Positions 37,359 through 46,868 of a stretch of DNA of 64,000 nt are shown here, in pieces (positions within the stretch are counted from its first letter, which is position 1; each line of letters opens with the position of its first letter). The position numbers and the translations under genes are program-made. Origin of the DNA: Phialocephala subalpina (Eukaryota > Ascomycota > Leotiomycetes > Helotiales > Mollisiaceae); the NCBI GenBank assembly GCA_900073065.1, contig FJOG01000010.1, positions 987,310 to 1,051,309 of the forward strand, in the 5' to 3' direction. Below the pieces are notes generated by a model that ran no database searches, had not been told where the DNA came from, and saw only the letters and a program-made list of their open reading frames with translations.

Positions 37359-38926
37359 ATGGCGAGCAACACACAAGAATGGCCTACTTCGGGCACTGAA
37401 CACGTACCTGTCCTCGATAACGACTGATTTGATGAGTTTGTCAATACATACGAGAACGTGTTTATAGGCTTCACCCACACCATGTCACCGAGATGGAACC
37501 ATTTCAAGCCAACTTTCGAGCAAGTATGCATCCTCCGCAATATATTCCTTTCATTGCTAAAATGTGGAAGATTGCCACGAATTTACTGAAGAATGGCACT
37601 CAATGCGCAGTTGTCGATATCGACAAAAGCTACGATCTTGTCCAGAGGCTGGACATCGATGGGGGCGCTCCATCATTGTACCTGTTTCAGGAGGGCGTTC
37701 ATGATTGGAGGATGTACGGAGGTGCTTTGAGAGAGAAAGAGTCAAAAATATCAGCCTTACCTCTAGCTACACTGCTAACTCTGCCTTCCCGGAACCACGA
37801 AGTACCTTCACCGACTGAGCTCCGAACTCATTCCAATGTCACGCCAGACAATCTCGAGTCATTCTGCGCACAAGACGGTGCTGTTGTCGTTGGATATACT
37901 TCAATGGTGGCTTGCTCTTCAGCATGTCTTGGGAAACAGATCCCGAGTTTGCGGCTGCGGAGGGGATACTTATCCCTTCTATCGCGGTTTACAAGAACTT
38001 CGACGATGGGAAAGTGGTGAAATGGTTCAGCACAGATGTCGATGCGATGGCGGAGTTCATACTGAATGCAGCAAGACCTCTCATCCGGGAGTTTTTGCCG
38101 GAACTCCATGATGACTTACTCAGAGTCCGTCCCCACCACACCCACCTTGTGATTGTTGAATACTGACATAGCTCCAGGAAGGCGTACCCCTCGGGTACAT
38201 CATCACCAATGGCTCCCCAATTCCACCAGAACTCAATCTGTCATGGAAGCCTTAGCAAGAGCGCACAAAAGCCGCATCCACTTCGGGACCTGGGACATTT
38301 CCCAGTACGCAGAAATGGACGAAGATCTCCGCCTCATCCACCCCACCTACCCCGCATTCGCAATCCGTGAACCCATCAAGAACCACCGCTTCCCTTTGAA
38401 CGCATCGTCTCTCTCTCTCGAAGACACTCTTCCAGATTTCGTCTCCGACTTCTTGAACGGCAACCTGCACCCTTCTGTCAGATCTGCTCCAGCCCCCATT
38501 CAAACCAGTCCTGTGATCGAAATCGTTGCCACTGCTTTTGAGGAGGTTGTCCTTGATCCGAAGAAGGATGTATTCATCCAGTTCGAAGCACAGTAGTGTG
38601 GACCCTGCAAGGTATTATTTCCAACTTTGGAGAAATTAGCAAAGCTGTATGGGGACGACGAAAGATGGAAGGACAAAGTCGTTATTGCAAAGATGGATGC
38701 CGAGGAAAACTATGTTCCCGAAGAGGAGTTGAGGATGTTTCCTACATTTAGGTTGTATTCTGCTAATTACGAAATAATCAACGAGGGAGAGAGGAAGCCT
38801 TGGGAACAGGGACAGGGTTATGATTGGGAGGAGTATAGGGAGGCGGATAGGAGCGTGGAAAGTTTGGCCAAGTTTATTGAGGAGAATTGGTCCTTGGGGG
38901 CTAGATTAAATTTGGAGGGACAATGA
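37359..38926 (+). pseudogene. Protein disulfide isomerase-like pseudogene
   Basis: The full a-b-b'-a' order of PDI is traceable over several frames. Domain a: VFIGFTHTMSP, with the CxxC active site absent. Its continuation ATNLLKNGTQCAVVDIDK lies after a small intron or deletion, then YLFQEGVHDWRMYGG. Domain b: VTPDNLESFCAQDGAVVVGY, then a frame change to EFAAAEGILIPSIAVYKNF. Domain b': EGVPLGYIITN, a frame change, then HFGTWDISQYAEMDED and YPAFAIREPIKNHRFPL. Domain a': VVLDPKKDVFIQFEAQ-stop-CGPCK, where TAG at 38594-38596 replaces the tryptophan before the active-site cysteines. Another stop, TGA, lies at 37425-37427. No signal peptide or ER-retention tail is seen. It is presumably a dead paralogue; the functional PDI should be elsewhere. 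Confidence 0.85.
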
Positions 38927-39099
38927 GAGGTGGAGAACATGGCAATGATGGAACTGGCGTTCCGCGAAGATAGCGCAATTTCTGGTATTCACGACGCAAC
39001 GAGGCGTTGGAGATGACTTTGGATTTGGTTGTCAAGATAAATACTCTTATGATCACATACACTAAAAGATAATTTTTCAGAACTCTGATTGGAACGGAT

Positions 39100-40580
39100 T
39101 CAAACAATGCGTGTACGTCTAGACCACGTCCTTACCCGCGAAGAGACTTTGGGATCCAATCCGCTTGTGGACTCGGTCATTGACTCTGGACATTCTCCTT
39201 CAAACCTCTTCATGATATCCCCAGCATAGTAACTTTCAGAGCTTAACTCCTCAACTTGAGTGCGCCAGACATGACTGGCTTTGACAATCGGATTCAATTT
39301 GCATATATCTGCAACACCCACCCATCTTGTGACGCACATGACAAGCTCCTCACTGCCACCATCTTTTACGACGTCGACACGGTAGTCCTCCTTACCTGTA
39401 GGACTGCCAATTGAAGACCCTGTAGGACGACACTTCTTGCACGGCTCTCCAACACCTATTACCAACCCATCATTGTCATCTACGTCAACAATGCAACGTC
39501 TGAGTCGGCAGTATGCCATGTCTTCAATTACCTCAAATTAGGCTGGGTATTGTCTCTCGAACAAGAAATTGAATCCTTCCTCCGAGTATCGAGACTTCGC
39601 TCTTGTTTCTCTGTCTGCGCTGTGAACGTTCCAACCTTTTGGGTTCCAGATGAAGTATTGGATGCGCATCAGCATCTGTCCTTAGAACATGCGGGGTTCG
39701 GCAACGATTTAGACGTGTTTGAACTCGTGCGTAAAAGTGAGCTTGTAGCGTAAGGCCTTCAATTGTTCGGAATTCTCCAGGCCTTCATGGTGTTGCTTCA
39801 TCGCGAGAAGGAAGCTTCCTTGTGAGAAACCAGGGTAGAGGAGGGCTTGAAGAGAGATAGTGGTCCCTTTTTTGGAACGTCGTGAGTTGACGATGACCGA
39901 TGGGCATGGGACCTGGCCTGCGGGGGTTTTCCTGGCAGGAAGGACATTTTGCTTGCAAGCGTTTGAGGGATCCCGCAAGAAGGCTTACAGCGTGAGATAG
40001 GATCGAGAATGAGGTTGAGGATTTCTGCTGTCCAATATGGTGCTGATTCAATGTGATCGTGAAGAGTCAAGGCCTGTGAGAAGTTAGCGTGAGTCGGTCG
40101 TTTGTAAGAGATAGCCCGTGAGAGAAAAGAAAGCAAGAATTAGTTCATGGCAGATTAGGGCTCTACTTATATGTGTAGTATCTTGATCTGAACGGGGAGT
40201 CTAAATCTCAATTACTATGTCTAGGACGGAATTTGGGCTAAAGGCAGCTCCCGTAGCTAGCTAATCCAGATAGGGGTAGAGACAATTTCACGTGATTGGT
40301 CGCTTGACCAATCCCTAGGTACTTGGATGTTGCCCAGGTCAACATGAAAGCGCCATTCCACGCATTCCATACTAGATTAGAATGAAAGTTAATTGATCTC
40401 GGACGCCTTTCATGTGGAGTTTGTTTAATATACCTTGATCTTTGTTCGAGTGACGAACAGGGATCGAATAGTGCAAGCGTCTTTGACTCCCTGGTCGAGA
40501 GCATCGTAAATAGCAATCTCGAACCAAGCTGCTTCTTTGACATGCTCACAGATATGTCCTTGGTCATCTGGGTCTTGTTT
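39100..40580 (-). pseudogene. Unidentified protein-coding gene, inactivated by three or more in-frame TAA codons
   Basis: From 39978 down to 39100 one frame is coding-like (QGSFLLAMKQHHEGLENSEQ, RIQYFIWNPKGWNVHSADRE, EEGFNFLFERQYP, ELVMCVTRWVGVADICK) except for TAA at 39709-39711, 39682-39684 and 39538-39540. Upstream, 40580-40434 is a clean 49-codon exon (GHICEHVKEAAWFEIAIYDA, TIRSLFVTRTKIK) with good splice borders. 40378-40260 gives CVEWRFHVDLGNIQV in a slipped frame, and 40136-40000 gives LTLHDHIESAPYWTAEILNL. The pieces line up as one multi-exon gene, but I do not recognise the family. All three stops are one C-to-T step from CAA. Function unknown. Confidence 0.65.
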
Positions 40581-40893
40581 CTGAAAAGAGCATGAGGCAT
40601 GAATCTAGGTCCTCTTGGTTTGTGTATGAAGCACGTGACTTCGCTCAAAACAAACACGACTCGTACCACTCGGCATTGCATGAGATTGTCAGAGTGATTC
40701 ACTTTCAAGCATGAGTAATATCTGCTGGTAGACAAGCAAGCGAGGCGCCGTCCTCGGATTTCAAGAACGCGTCTTGCCTTCCCCACAGAAGACCTTCCTG
40801 AAAAACAACATCGGTCGACGTTTGGACTCAAGAAGCCGATTTGAAACACCAGCACTTGTCGACATTTCAAAGAAGAACAGAGGTTCAGCGATA

Positions 40894-42426
40894 ATGGCAG
40901 ATTTCAACTCTGACCCAACAATGATTTTCGATGACTCCGAATCACGACCAAACGAAGAAGGAACGAGCAAGAACAATGCAAAGGAGCAAGGCACGGACAA
41001 CCCTAGAGTCTACTACCATCAGACCTCTGACAATATCGAGAATATCGAGAACTACAGAGTAGGAGGATACCACCCGGTGGCGCTAGGAGGCACCCTCAAT
41101 GGTCACTACAATATCCTTCACAAGTTGGGACATGGAGGATTCTCGACCGTTTGGCTTGCACAAGATACGGACAAGGCGAAGTACGTCGCGATCAAGGTTA
41201 TCATGGCAGAGGCGTCTGAGGAGGCGATGAATGTTGAAGAGACCGGGATGGACAAAGTGAGCTCTGAGTCAGCGCGTTTTGGGGATTTCGTCAACTTCCC
41301 GACAGAATGTTTCTGGATCGCTGGACCTAATGGCTTACACCTAGCTATTGTATCACCTTTGGCCGGACCCAGTCTTGCACAGCTAGTCGAAGCAACACAA
41401 TTTGGTGAGATGAAGCAAGAGCATGTTCTGGGCGGCAGAATGGCGCAGCGTTTGGCGTTGCAAATCACCCAAGCCGTATCGTTCTTTCACAATGCCGGAA
41501 TAGGTCATGGCGATCTGACCTGCAACAACATGCTTCTTGAGCTCCAAAATCTCGATCACTTGGCCCCAGAGGCACTTCTGAAACTCTTGGGGCATTCGCA
41601 GGTGGAAGTGGTTGCCAGACTAGATGCGAAAAGAGTTCAACCGACAGCTCCAAAGTACGCCATTGAGCCAGCCAACGCTCTGAATCTGTTGCCATACTGG
41701 ACAGGAAACATCAAGATCATCGACTTCGGAACTGTCTATTCTCTCAATGATCCTCCCAAAGACCTCAACACACCATTCTCCAGCTGCCCTCCGGAATATC
41801 TTCTGTTTGACAAAGTCGGCAAGGAGGCTGACATTTGGGCTCTTGGGGTGCTGATCTACAAGATCAGGGCATGCAAGGATCTCTTTCCAGACATCATGGG
41901 AGAGGATTGGGAGGTTCTCACGCAGATGGAAGAATTCCTTGGTCCCATAGCCTCACAGGACGGTAGCCCAGTTGCTCTTATCGACTTGCACGATGATAGC
42001 ACACCTTCGACCGAGAGGGAAGAACCATTGTTGAGCGAGCTCATCCACAGCATCAATGTCCGCAAATCCAGGGAAGATCCAGAAGACAAAGACAGGAAGG
42101 CGGATGTAGGAGTTACTGAGACACTAAGCCAACGTAAGTTAGGTAGGCAAGACATCTGCGGTGCGGAGGGTGACTCAAGAGAGATCGGGCAGATCGATCA
42201 GGTGCAGCGGCGGGAGCAGCTAATTGAACTGACCGTCGATGGACTCAAGAACGGTAGGACGGACTTGAAGGTTGCAGTGAAGGGAGAATCTGTGTCGGGC
42301 AGAATCTCAAGAGAAGAAGCCGACCTTCTCATCGATCTCTTGCAAGGAGCTTTGAACTATGATGTCGGGAAGCGATTGAGTTCTGATGAGATGCTGAGAC
42401 ATCCTTGGTTTTCGAAGAACTTTTAG
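40894..42426 (+). CDS. SRPK-like protein kinase
   Basis: A single-exon kinase of 510 residues from the Met of MADFNSDPTMIF; an in-frame ATG at 40774 would add 40 residues. The lead-in YRVGGYHPVALGGTLNG followed by YNILHKLGHGGFSTVWLA (glycine loop) is the hallmark of SR-protein kinases and their many fungal paralogues. VAIKV supplies the catalytic Lys. The catalytic loop reads HGDLTCNNML (HGD rather than HRD, usual for this group). KIIDFGTVY holds the DFG Asp. A spacer of about 130 residues, variable in this family, precedes the last helices (LLIDLLQGALNYDVGKRLSSDEMLRHPWF). It is likely an active Ser/Thr kinase. Whether it targets splicing factors, like true SRPKs, is uncertain because such paralogues are expanded in filamentous fungi. 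Confidence 0.88.
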   Translation: MADFNSDPTMIFDDSESRPNEEGTSKNNAKEQGTDNPRVYYHQTSDNIENIENYRVGGYHPVALGGTLNGHYNILHKLGHGGFSTVWLAQDTDKAKYVAIKVIMAEASEEAMNVEETGMDKVSSESARFGDFVNFPTECFWIAGPNGLHLAIVSPLAGPSLAQLVEATQFGEMKQEHVLGGRMAQRLALQITQAVSFFHNAGIGHGDLTCNNMLLELQNLDHLAPEALLKLLGHSQVEVVARLDAKRVQPTAPKYAIEPANALNLLPYWTGNIKIIDFGTVYSLNDPPKDLNTPFSSCPPEYLLFDKVGKEADIWALGVLIYKIRACKDLFPDIMGEDWEVLTQMEEFLGPIASQDGSPVALIDLHDDSTPSTEREEPLLSELIHSINVRKSREDPEDKDRKADVGVTETLSQRKLGRQDICGAEGDSREIGQIDQVQRREQLIELTVDGLKNGRTDLKVAVKGESVSGRISREEADLLIDLLQGALNYDVGKRLSSDEMLRHPWFSKNF

Positions 42427-42904
42427 TTGTAAAGTACAATGCGATGCAACTCGCTCTCTTTGGTACATTTCCGTGGTATTTCAATGTCTCAACGTTGTCC
42501 ATAACAAAATGCATAGTCCCAGTACCTACAATCCATATGCATCCAGATATTCTCAAAATTGTCATTGGCAACACAATGCTTGAATTCTACATTCTCTAGT
42601 TAACCATGCCAGAATTATGCGTATCCCGCGGCAAAGGGAACAGTTAAACTATGTTTAATTCGATCCTTGTATAGTTGACCTCTCACAATGCTCTTTCTTT
42701 CGCGTGTTCGCGCCAAGACTCGCGATGCACCATTCAGGGGCTCGCTAAATCCCGCACCTTAAAGCACTCAAAAACTCGAGCAATGCGAGGTGAGCTCCAT
42801 CAAGATCACCTCACTCATTTGGACTTGATACTCAAAGTTGTTCGCAGGAAGACTCGTCGTGTTTCTTGGCCGAGACGCCTGTCATGATTTTCTTCTAGGA
42901 AACC
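42427..42904. other. Convergent intergenic region
   Basis: 478 bp between the kinase and the first paralogue of the 43-47 kb locus; nothing else recognised. Confidence 0.5.
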
Positions 42905-43480
42905 TCAACACAATACCACCGTCGGCTTTCCTTCCCTTCTCCAGATCTTCAGCTTCTTGTATTCCTTCACCTCATGAGGAGGTCCAATATAGACATGTGC
43001 TCTGCGACCCAACTTCGGGAAGAATACAGTTAAGTGTCGATCATACCATACGATGGCGGGCCTGATCTTGGTACCCTCATTCGACTGTTTATGAATGCCA
43101 CCCCTCATACAATTAGCCCAAGTTACAAGAAGTTTACGAACAATAGAAGCGTACCTAATCTCTACCTCCATCTGAGACTTCAGGATCGCAGCTTCGGCAA
43201 CCAGCCTCTCGATGTTTGCCTTGTAGACTTTTGCCACCGGGATCGGCTGGTATTTGCTCCATCTTATGAAGACCAGGTATTCGTGAACTGTCACCCAGCC
43301 TTCTGAGTCTCCGACGTTGAGAGAAGGTGTCGCGCTGACGTTTTGGTGTGCGTGCATTGGCGTTGATGCTTCGGAGGATTCTATGTCGCGTTTTGCTTTC
43401 TCCGCGACCTCCTTGCGATGTTCTCGTTCGAGTATCACCTTCTCAGTGGCCATTAGGGAATACGCGCTGTACATACTCAT
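42905..43480 (-). CDS. Uncharacterised protein, paralogue 1 of a three-gene family
   Basis: Single exon, 191 residues from the ATG at 43480. A hydrophilic N-half (EREHRKEVAEKAKRDIESSE) is followed by a folded C-half with KANIERLVAEAAILKSQMEV, then RHLTVFFP, RAHVYIGPP and the terminal KLKIWRREGKPTVVLC. The same blocks recur in the same order in the gene at 46296-46868 (RHVTIWFP, TAHVYVGP, ELRIWRREGKPAVVLC) and, more weakly, at 45513-46016 (HPHITCDF, TAHIYVGP). There is no signal peptide or TM. Two invariant histidines (H-hydrophobic-T and A-H-hydrophobic-Y) could be catalytic, as in small hydrolases or nucleases, but that is speculation. I do not recognise the family. Confidence 0.7.
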   Translation of the reverse strand: MSMYSAYSLMATEKVILEREHRKEVAEKAKRDIESSEASTPMHAHQNVSATPSLNVGDSEGWVTVHEYLVFIRWSKYQPIPVAKVYKANIERLVAEAAILKSQMEVEIRYASIVRKLLVTWANCMRGGIHKQSNEGTKIRPAIVWYDRHLTVFFPKLGRRAHVYIGPPHEVKEYKKLKIWRREGKPTVVLC

Positions 43481-44296
43481 ATTGTCCAATTGTCTCGTAG
43501 CATCTGTTTGTTGCGTTGAGAGGTCGCGATGGAGAATGGAACAGTCTCAAAATAAAGTCAGTTCGAGAATAAATGATTCACGACCAGCCAAGTTCCACAT
43601 TGAGTCATTCGTCGACGTTAAGCATATGCCTTCTGATTCATCCATTCACTTCACCCTAGATTTATCGTTCTTTGTAGAAGCATTATAACGGGGTATGATG
43701 GGTATCTGGCCCTGGAAGTGTACTTGCGACTCCCTAGCATTGACGGCGACGTCTTCAAGTGTTCCGAAAACTATAATAATTTCACAAAGCAGCAAATGAA
43801 GCCGTGCCAAATCGTCCCTTTGAGAAGTCGAGTTTCGCTGAGGGATAGAATACTACGACCGCAGAAGAAGTCATAGTTTTTTCTACAGCGGGGTAGATGC
43901 AATGTGTCCTATTGACCCGTTTCAGGAAGGTGTCGGCTCTTCATTTCCTTCGCAAGTGTGCAACATATGCTCGCTTCACGTTTCTCAGACACTTTCCCTT
44001 GAGATCAATTGTCGTAAAGGAGGTTTACAAGCAGGATTGCTATTGTAGGCGGCAGCAGAATGGTAGAGGTGAAGTCGTTCCAAAGTACCAAGCCTTTTCC
44101 GAGGATAACATCCCTCGTTAGATGGTATGTGGAAAGCATTTTTGTGCCATAGGTTGTCAAGAGCTGTTGTAATTGAGGTTTGACTGTGATCATGATGATC
44201 AATAACAACACCTTGACATCTAATGCGATCATGTTACAATCACCATTAAAAGTTAATCACAACAGTTACTCTGCGGTCCTCCATCCTCGACCCAGG
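43481..44296. other. Divergent intergenic region, no gene seen
   Basis: Between paralogue 1 and the TATA box of the secreted-peptide gene; no coding sequence recognised. Confidence 0.5.
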
Positions 44297-44304
44297 TATA
44301 AAAG
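44297..44304 (+). promoter_or_regulatory. TATA box of the secreted-peptide gene
   Basis: TATAAAAG lies 115 bp before the ATG at 44419. A consensus TATA box is uncommon enough in fungal promoters to suggest regulated, high-level expression of this small gene. Confidence 0.6.
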
Positions 44305-44418
44305 CTCAATTACTCGCGATACTTTCCGTTTAGGTAACCAAGAAACAACACAGCATTCCAGGATCCAACCCCAGATTAAAACATCACCTAAAATATTCGT
44401 CAGCATAAACACCAAACA

Positions 44419-44846
44419 ATGAAGACTCTCAACACCAGCCAACTCCTCATCTCCGCCCTCTCAATCCTCTCGGTCGCTTCCGCATTCCCAGCAGTGCACC
44501 CGCCTGCTCCCGCTTCATCGCTTCCAGTCCAGAATATTACCGCTCTTCCTCAAACGCGAGAGACTTTCTATTCCTCGGACAACGACTTCATGAGCCCTCG
44601 TTGTTCGCCGGACGATGTTGAGTGTGTTGCGCTAGTCGAAGCTTCTGCTCAGGAAGAGACACTTCAGCTTGAGGGAGGCCCGTTGCACTTTTTCAAAAGG
44701 GCTTGGTATTCGTGCGGCATGAAAAAGCATCGAAGTTTGGTAAGTGGACTTCTTCTAAGTTTATCGTTACATCGTCAGAAAGACATGTACTAACGAGAGA
44801 ATGTTTCTGTCAATAGGGCTTGGTTGCGCGTGCTTCGTGCAGTTGA
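44419..44846 (+). CDS. Small secreted precursor with Kex2-type site and cysteine-containing C-terminal peptide
   Basis: Exons 44419-44739 and 44817-44846 surround a 77-bp intron with strong GTAAGT donor, TACTAAC-like branch site and TAG acceptor, giving 116 residues. A clear signal peptide (MKTLNTSQLLISALSILSVA) ends near AFPAV. A Pro-rich pro-region with one N-glycosylation site (NIT) and a CSPDDVEC pair follows. Lys-Arg then precedes a 22-residue tail that begins AWYSCGMKKHRS and ends ARASCS. Cleavage by Kex2 after KR would free a basic peptide with two cysteines 18 residues apart. Without splicing the tail would lose its last cysteine, so the splice matters. It is not an alpha-pheromone precursor of the usual repeated type. 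It could be an effector, a signalling peptide or an antimicrobial; function unknown. Confidence 0.72.
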
Positions 44847-45512
44847 ATGGTGGCTCCAGTTGTCAGGTGCCAGGTACTGTATGTGGGGTGAAGGGGAGGC
44901 TCGTAAGGTTTCCGTAATCCTCTGTATTCATGCAAGCGGCTTGTCTGTGGGAGCGTGGGGTACCGGGAACAGCAGATGTGTGATTCGATCACAGGTTTGA
45001 GCTTAAGTGTTTGTAAGGTTGCAGTCAACATTGCGTGCGAGTTTCAATGTGCTTTATTCCACTTAGTGTGAGCGCCCAGGCAAGCTTTTTTGAACATCTA
45101 TCCATGTGATGCCATTCCAATAGCTGAGATCGAATCAAGTGTTCGGAGGCGCCTGAGTAATATGCATGGGCTTGAACTAACATAGGTTAGAACCTTGAAA
45201 ATGAAGGATCAATTTAGGGTAGACCGTAGATACTATGTCTCAAGATTTGAGAAGGAGAATAGCCCTCTCAAATTCCCAGCAATTTTGCTAGATTCAATGT
45301 TGAGGTAAGTAGCCCTAGCTTGAAATACTTCGATGTAAAAAGACCTTGCTAAACCCAAGGTCGTACCTTGGTCGAGTAGCAGAGGTTAAGTACAAGTACT
45401 GTACAAAAACACAAAGTTGTTTTCTCCGAAGGGAACATGAGCTTGCCGCTGATATCTCTCAGTTCCATCGACATTAACATCCCCAAACCAACCATTCCCC
45501 TAACCAACACTT
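44847..45512. other. Convergent intergenic region
   Basis: 666 bp with no coding sequence recognised, between the secreted-peptide gene and paralogue 3. Confidence 0.5.
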
Positions 45513-46016
45513 TCACAACCGCGCTATAGGCAATTCCTCCCCATCCGGCCAAACGATTCCTGCGTCTCTAACTTCAAACCACTCGACATCCGTATTCTTA
45601 TCAGGATACTTGTAAAAATCCATTTTGTCAAAATCCGGAGCAGTAGGCTTAGGTGGAACAGGACCGACGTAGATATGTGCTGTCTCTTTGTGTGGATGAC
45701 CGAAGTCGCAGGTGATGTGGGGGTGATCCTTGGCGATGGTGCCGTTTCTGCCTCCTCGACGAGTTGAGCCGTGGATGCAAGATCTGATCGTTACGTTTAA
45801 ATAGCCTTTTCTTTCAGCTGTCCTAGCGCACATCCTCTCAACGAATGCTTTCAATCCTGCGTGGTTAGGAACCGAATACTTCCATTTGAACTTGACGGGA
45901 TGACCAGGGAGGTCGATCCATCCTTCCCGAGAGTCGAAGGGGAGAGAGTAATCTCTGTTCTGCATTTTGAGCATTTGCGGGATATTCTTGATAATGGATG
46001 CTGGAAGTTGAAACAT
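45513..46016 (-). CDS. Uncharacterised protein, divergent paralogue 3 of the family
   Basis: From the Met of MFQLPASIIKNIP at 46016 the frame gives 167 residues; a spliced upstream start (ATGTCTCTTCC near 46146 with a GTATGT donor) is possible. Residues align with the two neighbours: LKAFVERMCARTAERKGYLN matches their ERLVAEAA helix, and HPHITCDFGHPHKETAHIYV matches their RHVTIWF and AHVYVGP blocks. It differs by a basic loop (GSTRRGGRNG) and by an acidic tail (DFDKMDFYKYPDKNTDVEWF) in place of the IWRREGKP ending. The conserved histidine pair is kept. No domain is recognised and no signal peptide seen. Confidence 0.65.
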   Translation of the reverse strand: MFQLPASIIKNIPQMLKMQNRDYSLPFDSREGWIDLPGHPVKFKWKYSVPNHAGLKAFVERMCARTAERKGYLNVTIRSCIHGSTRRGGRNGTIAKDHPHITCDFGHPHKETAHIYVGPVPPKPTAPDFDKMDFYKYPDKNTDVEWFEVRDAGIVWPDGEELPIARL

Positions 46017-46295
46017 TGAACAGTTGAGAAGGAAACGGAGACATAAAATACCTTTTGACTTGTGGAGAGAAATGTGAGACGTGATTCGGAGACCAGACAA
46101 GAGTCAAATGCAAGATTAGCTTTACATACAGACTTGGAAGAGACATTCAAGATCAAGTCTTCGTTTGATTCAGGGGCAGCCTGACAAGTAGTGGTACTCA
46201 GACAAGAGTGATGACTCGACCAACGTTCAATACTTCTTCAGACCGGTAAAGCCAACAAAAATCGACAAGCACAACAACTGGCGCCCTCTAAAACC

Positions 46296-46868
46296 TCAAC
46301 ACAACACCACAGCCGGCTTCCCCTCTCTCCTCCAAATCCTCAACTCCTTCCACTCCATCCCCAAATAATTCGGTCCCACATAAACATGAGCCGTCCTCCC
46401 CCTAGTCCCCAAATTCGGAAACCAGATCGTAACATGCCTCTCATAAAGCACCACTTGCTTCCCATCCCAGGACGCCTTTCTCAGGTTACCACAAATCCGC
46501 ACCTCGGTCTGCTTCATCATCACCGCAGCTTCAGCGGCTATCCTCTCTATCGCGGCTTTGTAATCGCAGTTTGAGAGGTAGGAGGAGAATACACCCCATT
46601 CTATGGATATGATTTGTTCGTTGAGAGTTATTAGGCCTTTCAATTCTTCTGGTCTGAGGAAGGGGACGGGATGGACCCAGTGAGATTGGTTGTTGATGAA
46701 TGTTGTGACGAGGGGGCAGGCTTCTTCGTCGTCTGTTGGCTGGCTTGAGTATGCTGGGCCTGGTTTCGTTGGTTCAGGGTTTGAGGTTGGGGGTTGTTTT
46801 CCCTTCGGCTTTGCTTTGTGCGTCCTAGAGTTTAGGGGCATTGAGCGTCGGGGTTGCAAATAAGACAT
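46296..46868 (-). CDS. Uncharacterised protein, paralogue 2 of the family
   Basis: Single exon, 190 residues from the ATG at 46868 (MSYLQPRRSMPLNS). The basic, Pro-rich N-terminus (KAKPKGKQPPTSNPEPTKPG) is probably disordered. The C-terminal domain (KAAIERIAAEAAVMMKQTEV, RHVTIWFP, TAHVYVGPN, RIWRREGKPAVVLC) is close to that at 42905-43480, so the two arose by local duplication and kept identical termini. It lies 280 bp upstream of, and co-oriented with, paralogue 3. Intact frame; function unknown. Confidence 0.7.
   Translation of the reverse strand: MSYLQPRRSMPLNSRTHKAKPKGKQPPTSNPEPTKPGPAYSSQPTDDEEACPLVTTFINNQSHWVHPVPFLRPEELKGLITLNEQIISIEWGVFSSYLSNCDYKAAIERIAAEAAVMMKQTEVRICGNLRKASWDGKQVVLYERHVTIWFPNLGTRGRTAHVYVGPNYLGMEWKELRIWRREGKPAVVLC

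Noticed and set aside
40238..40870. Minus-strand 210-codon frame
   Set aside because: It is out of frame with the clear exon at 40434-40580 and overlaps the kinase start antisense.
44419..44846. Alpha-type mating pheromone precursor
   Set aside because: No repeated KR-spaced WC..PGQ.C-like units; there is a single, unrelated tail.
42905..46868. 2H phosphoesterase assignment for the paralogue family
   Set aside because: The two histidine motifs are only about 15-20 residues apart, far closer than in 2H enzymes, so the label is not justified.
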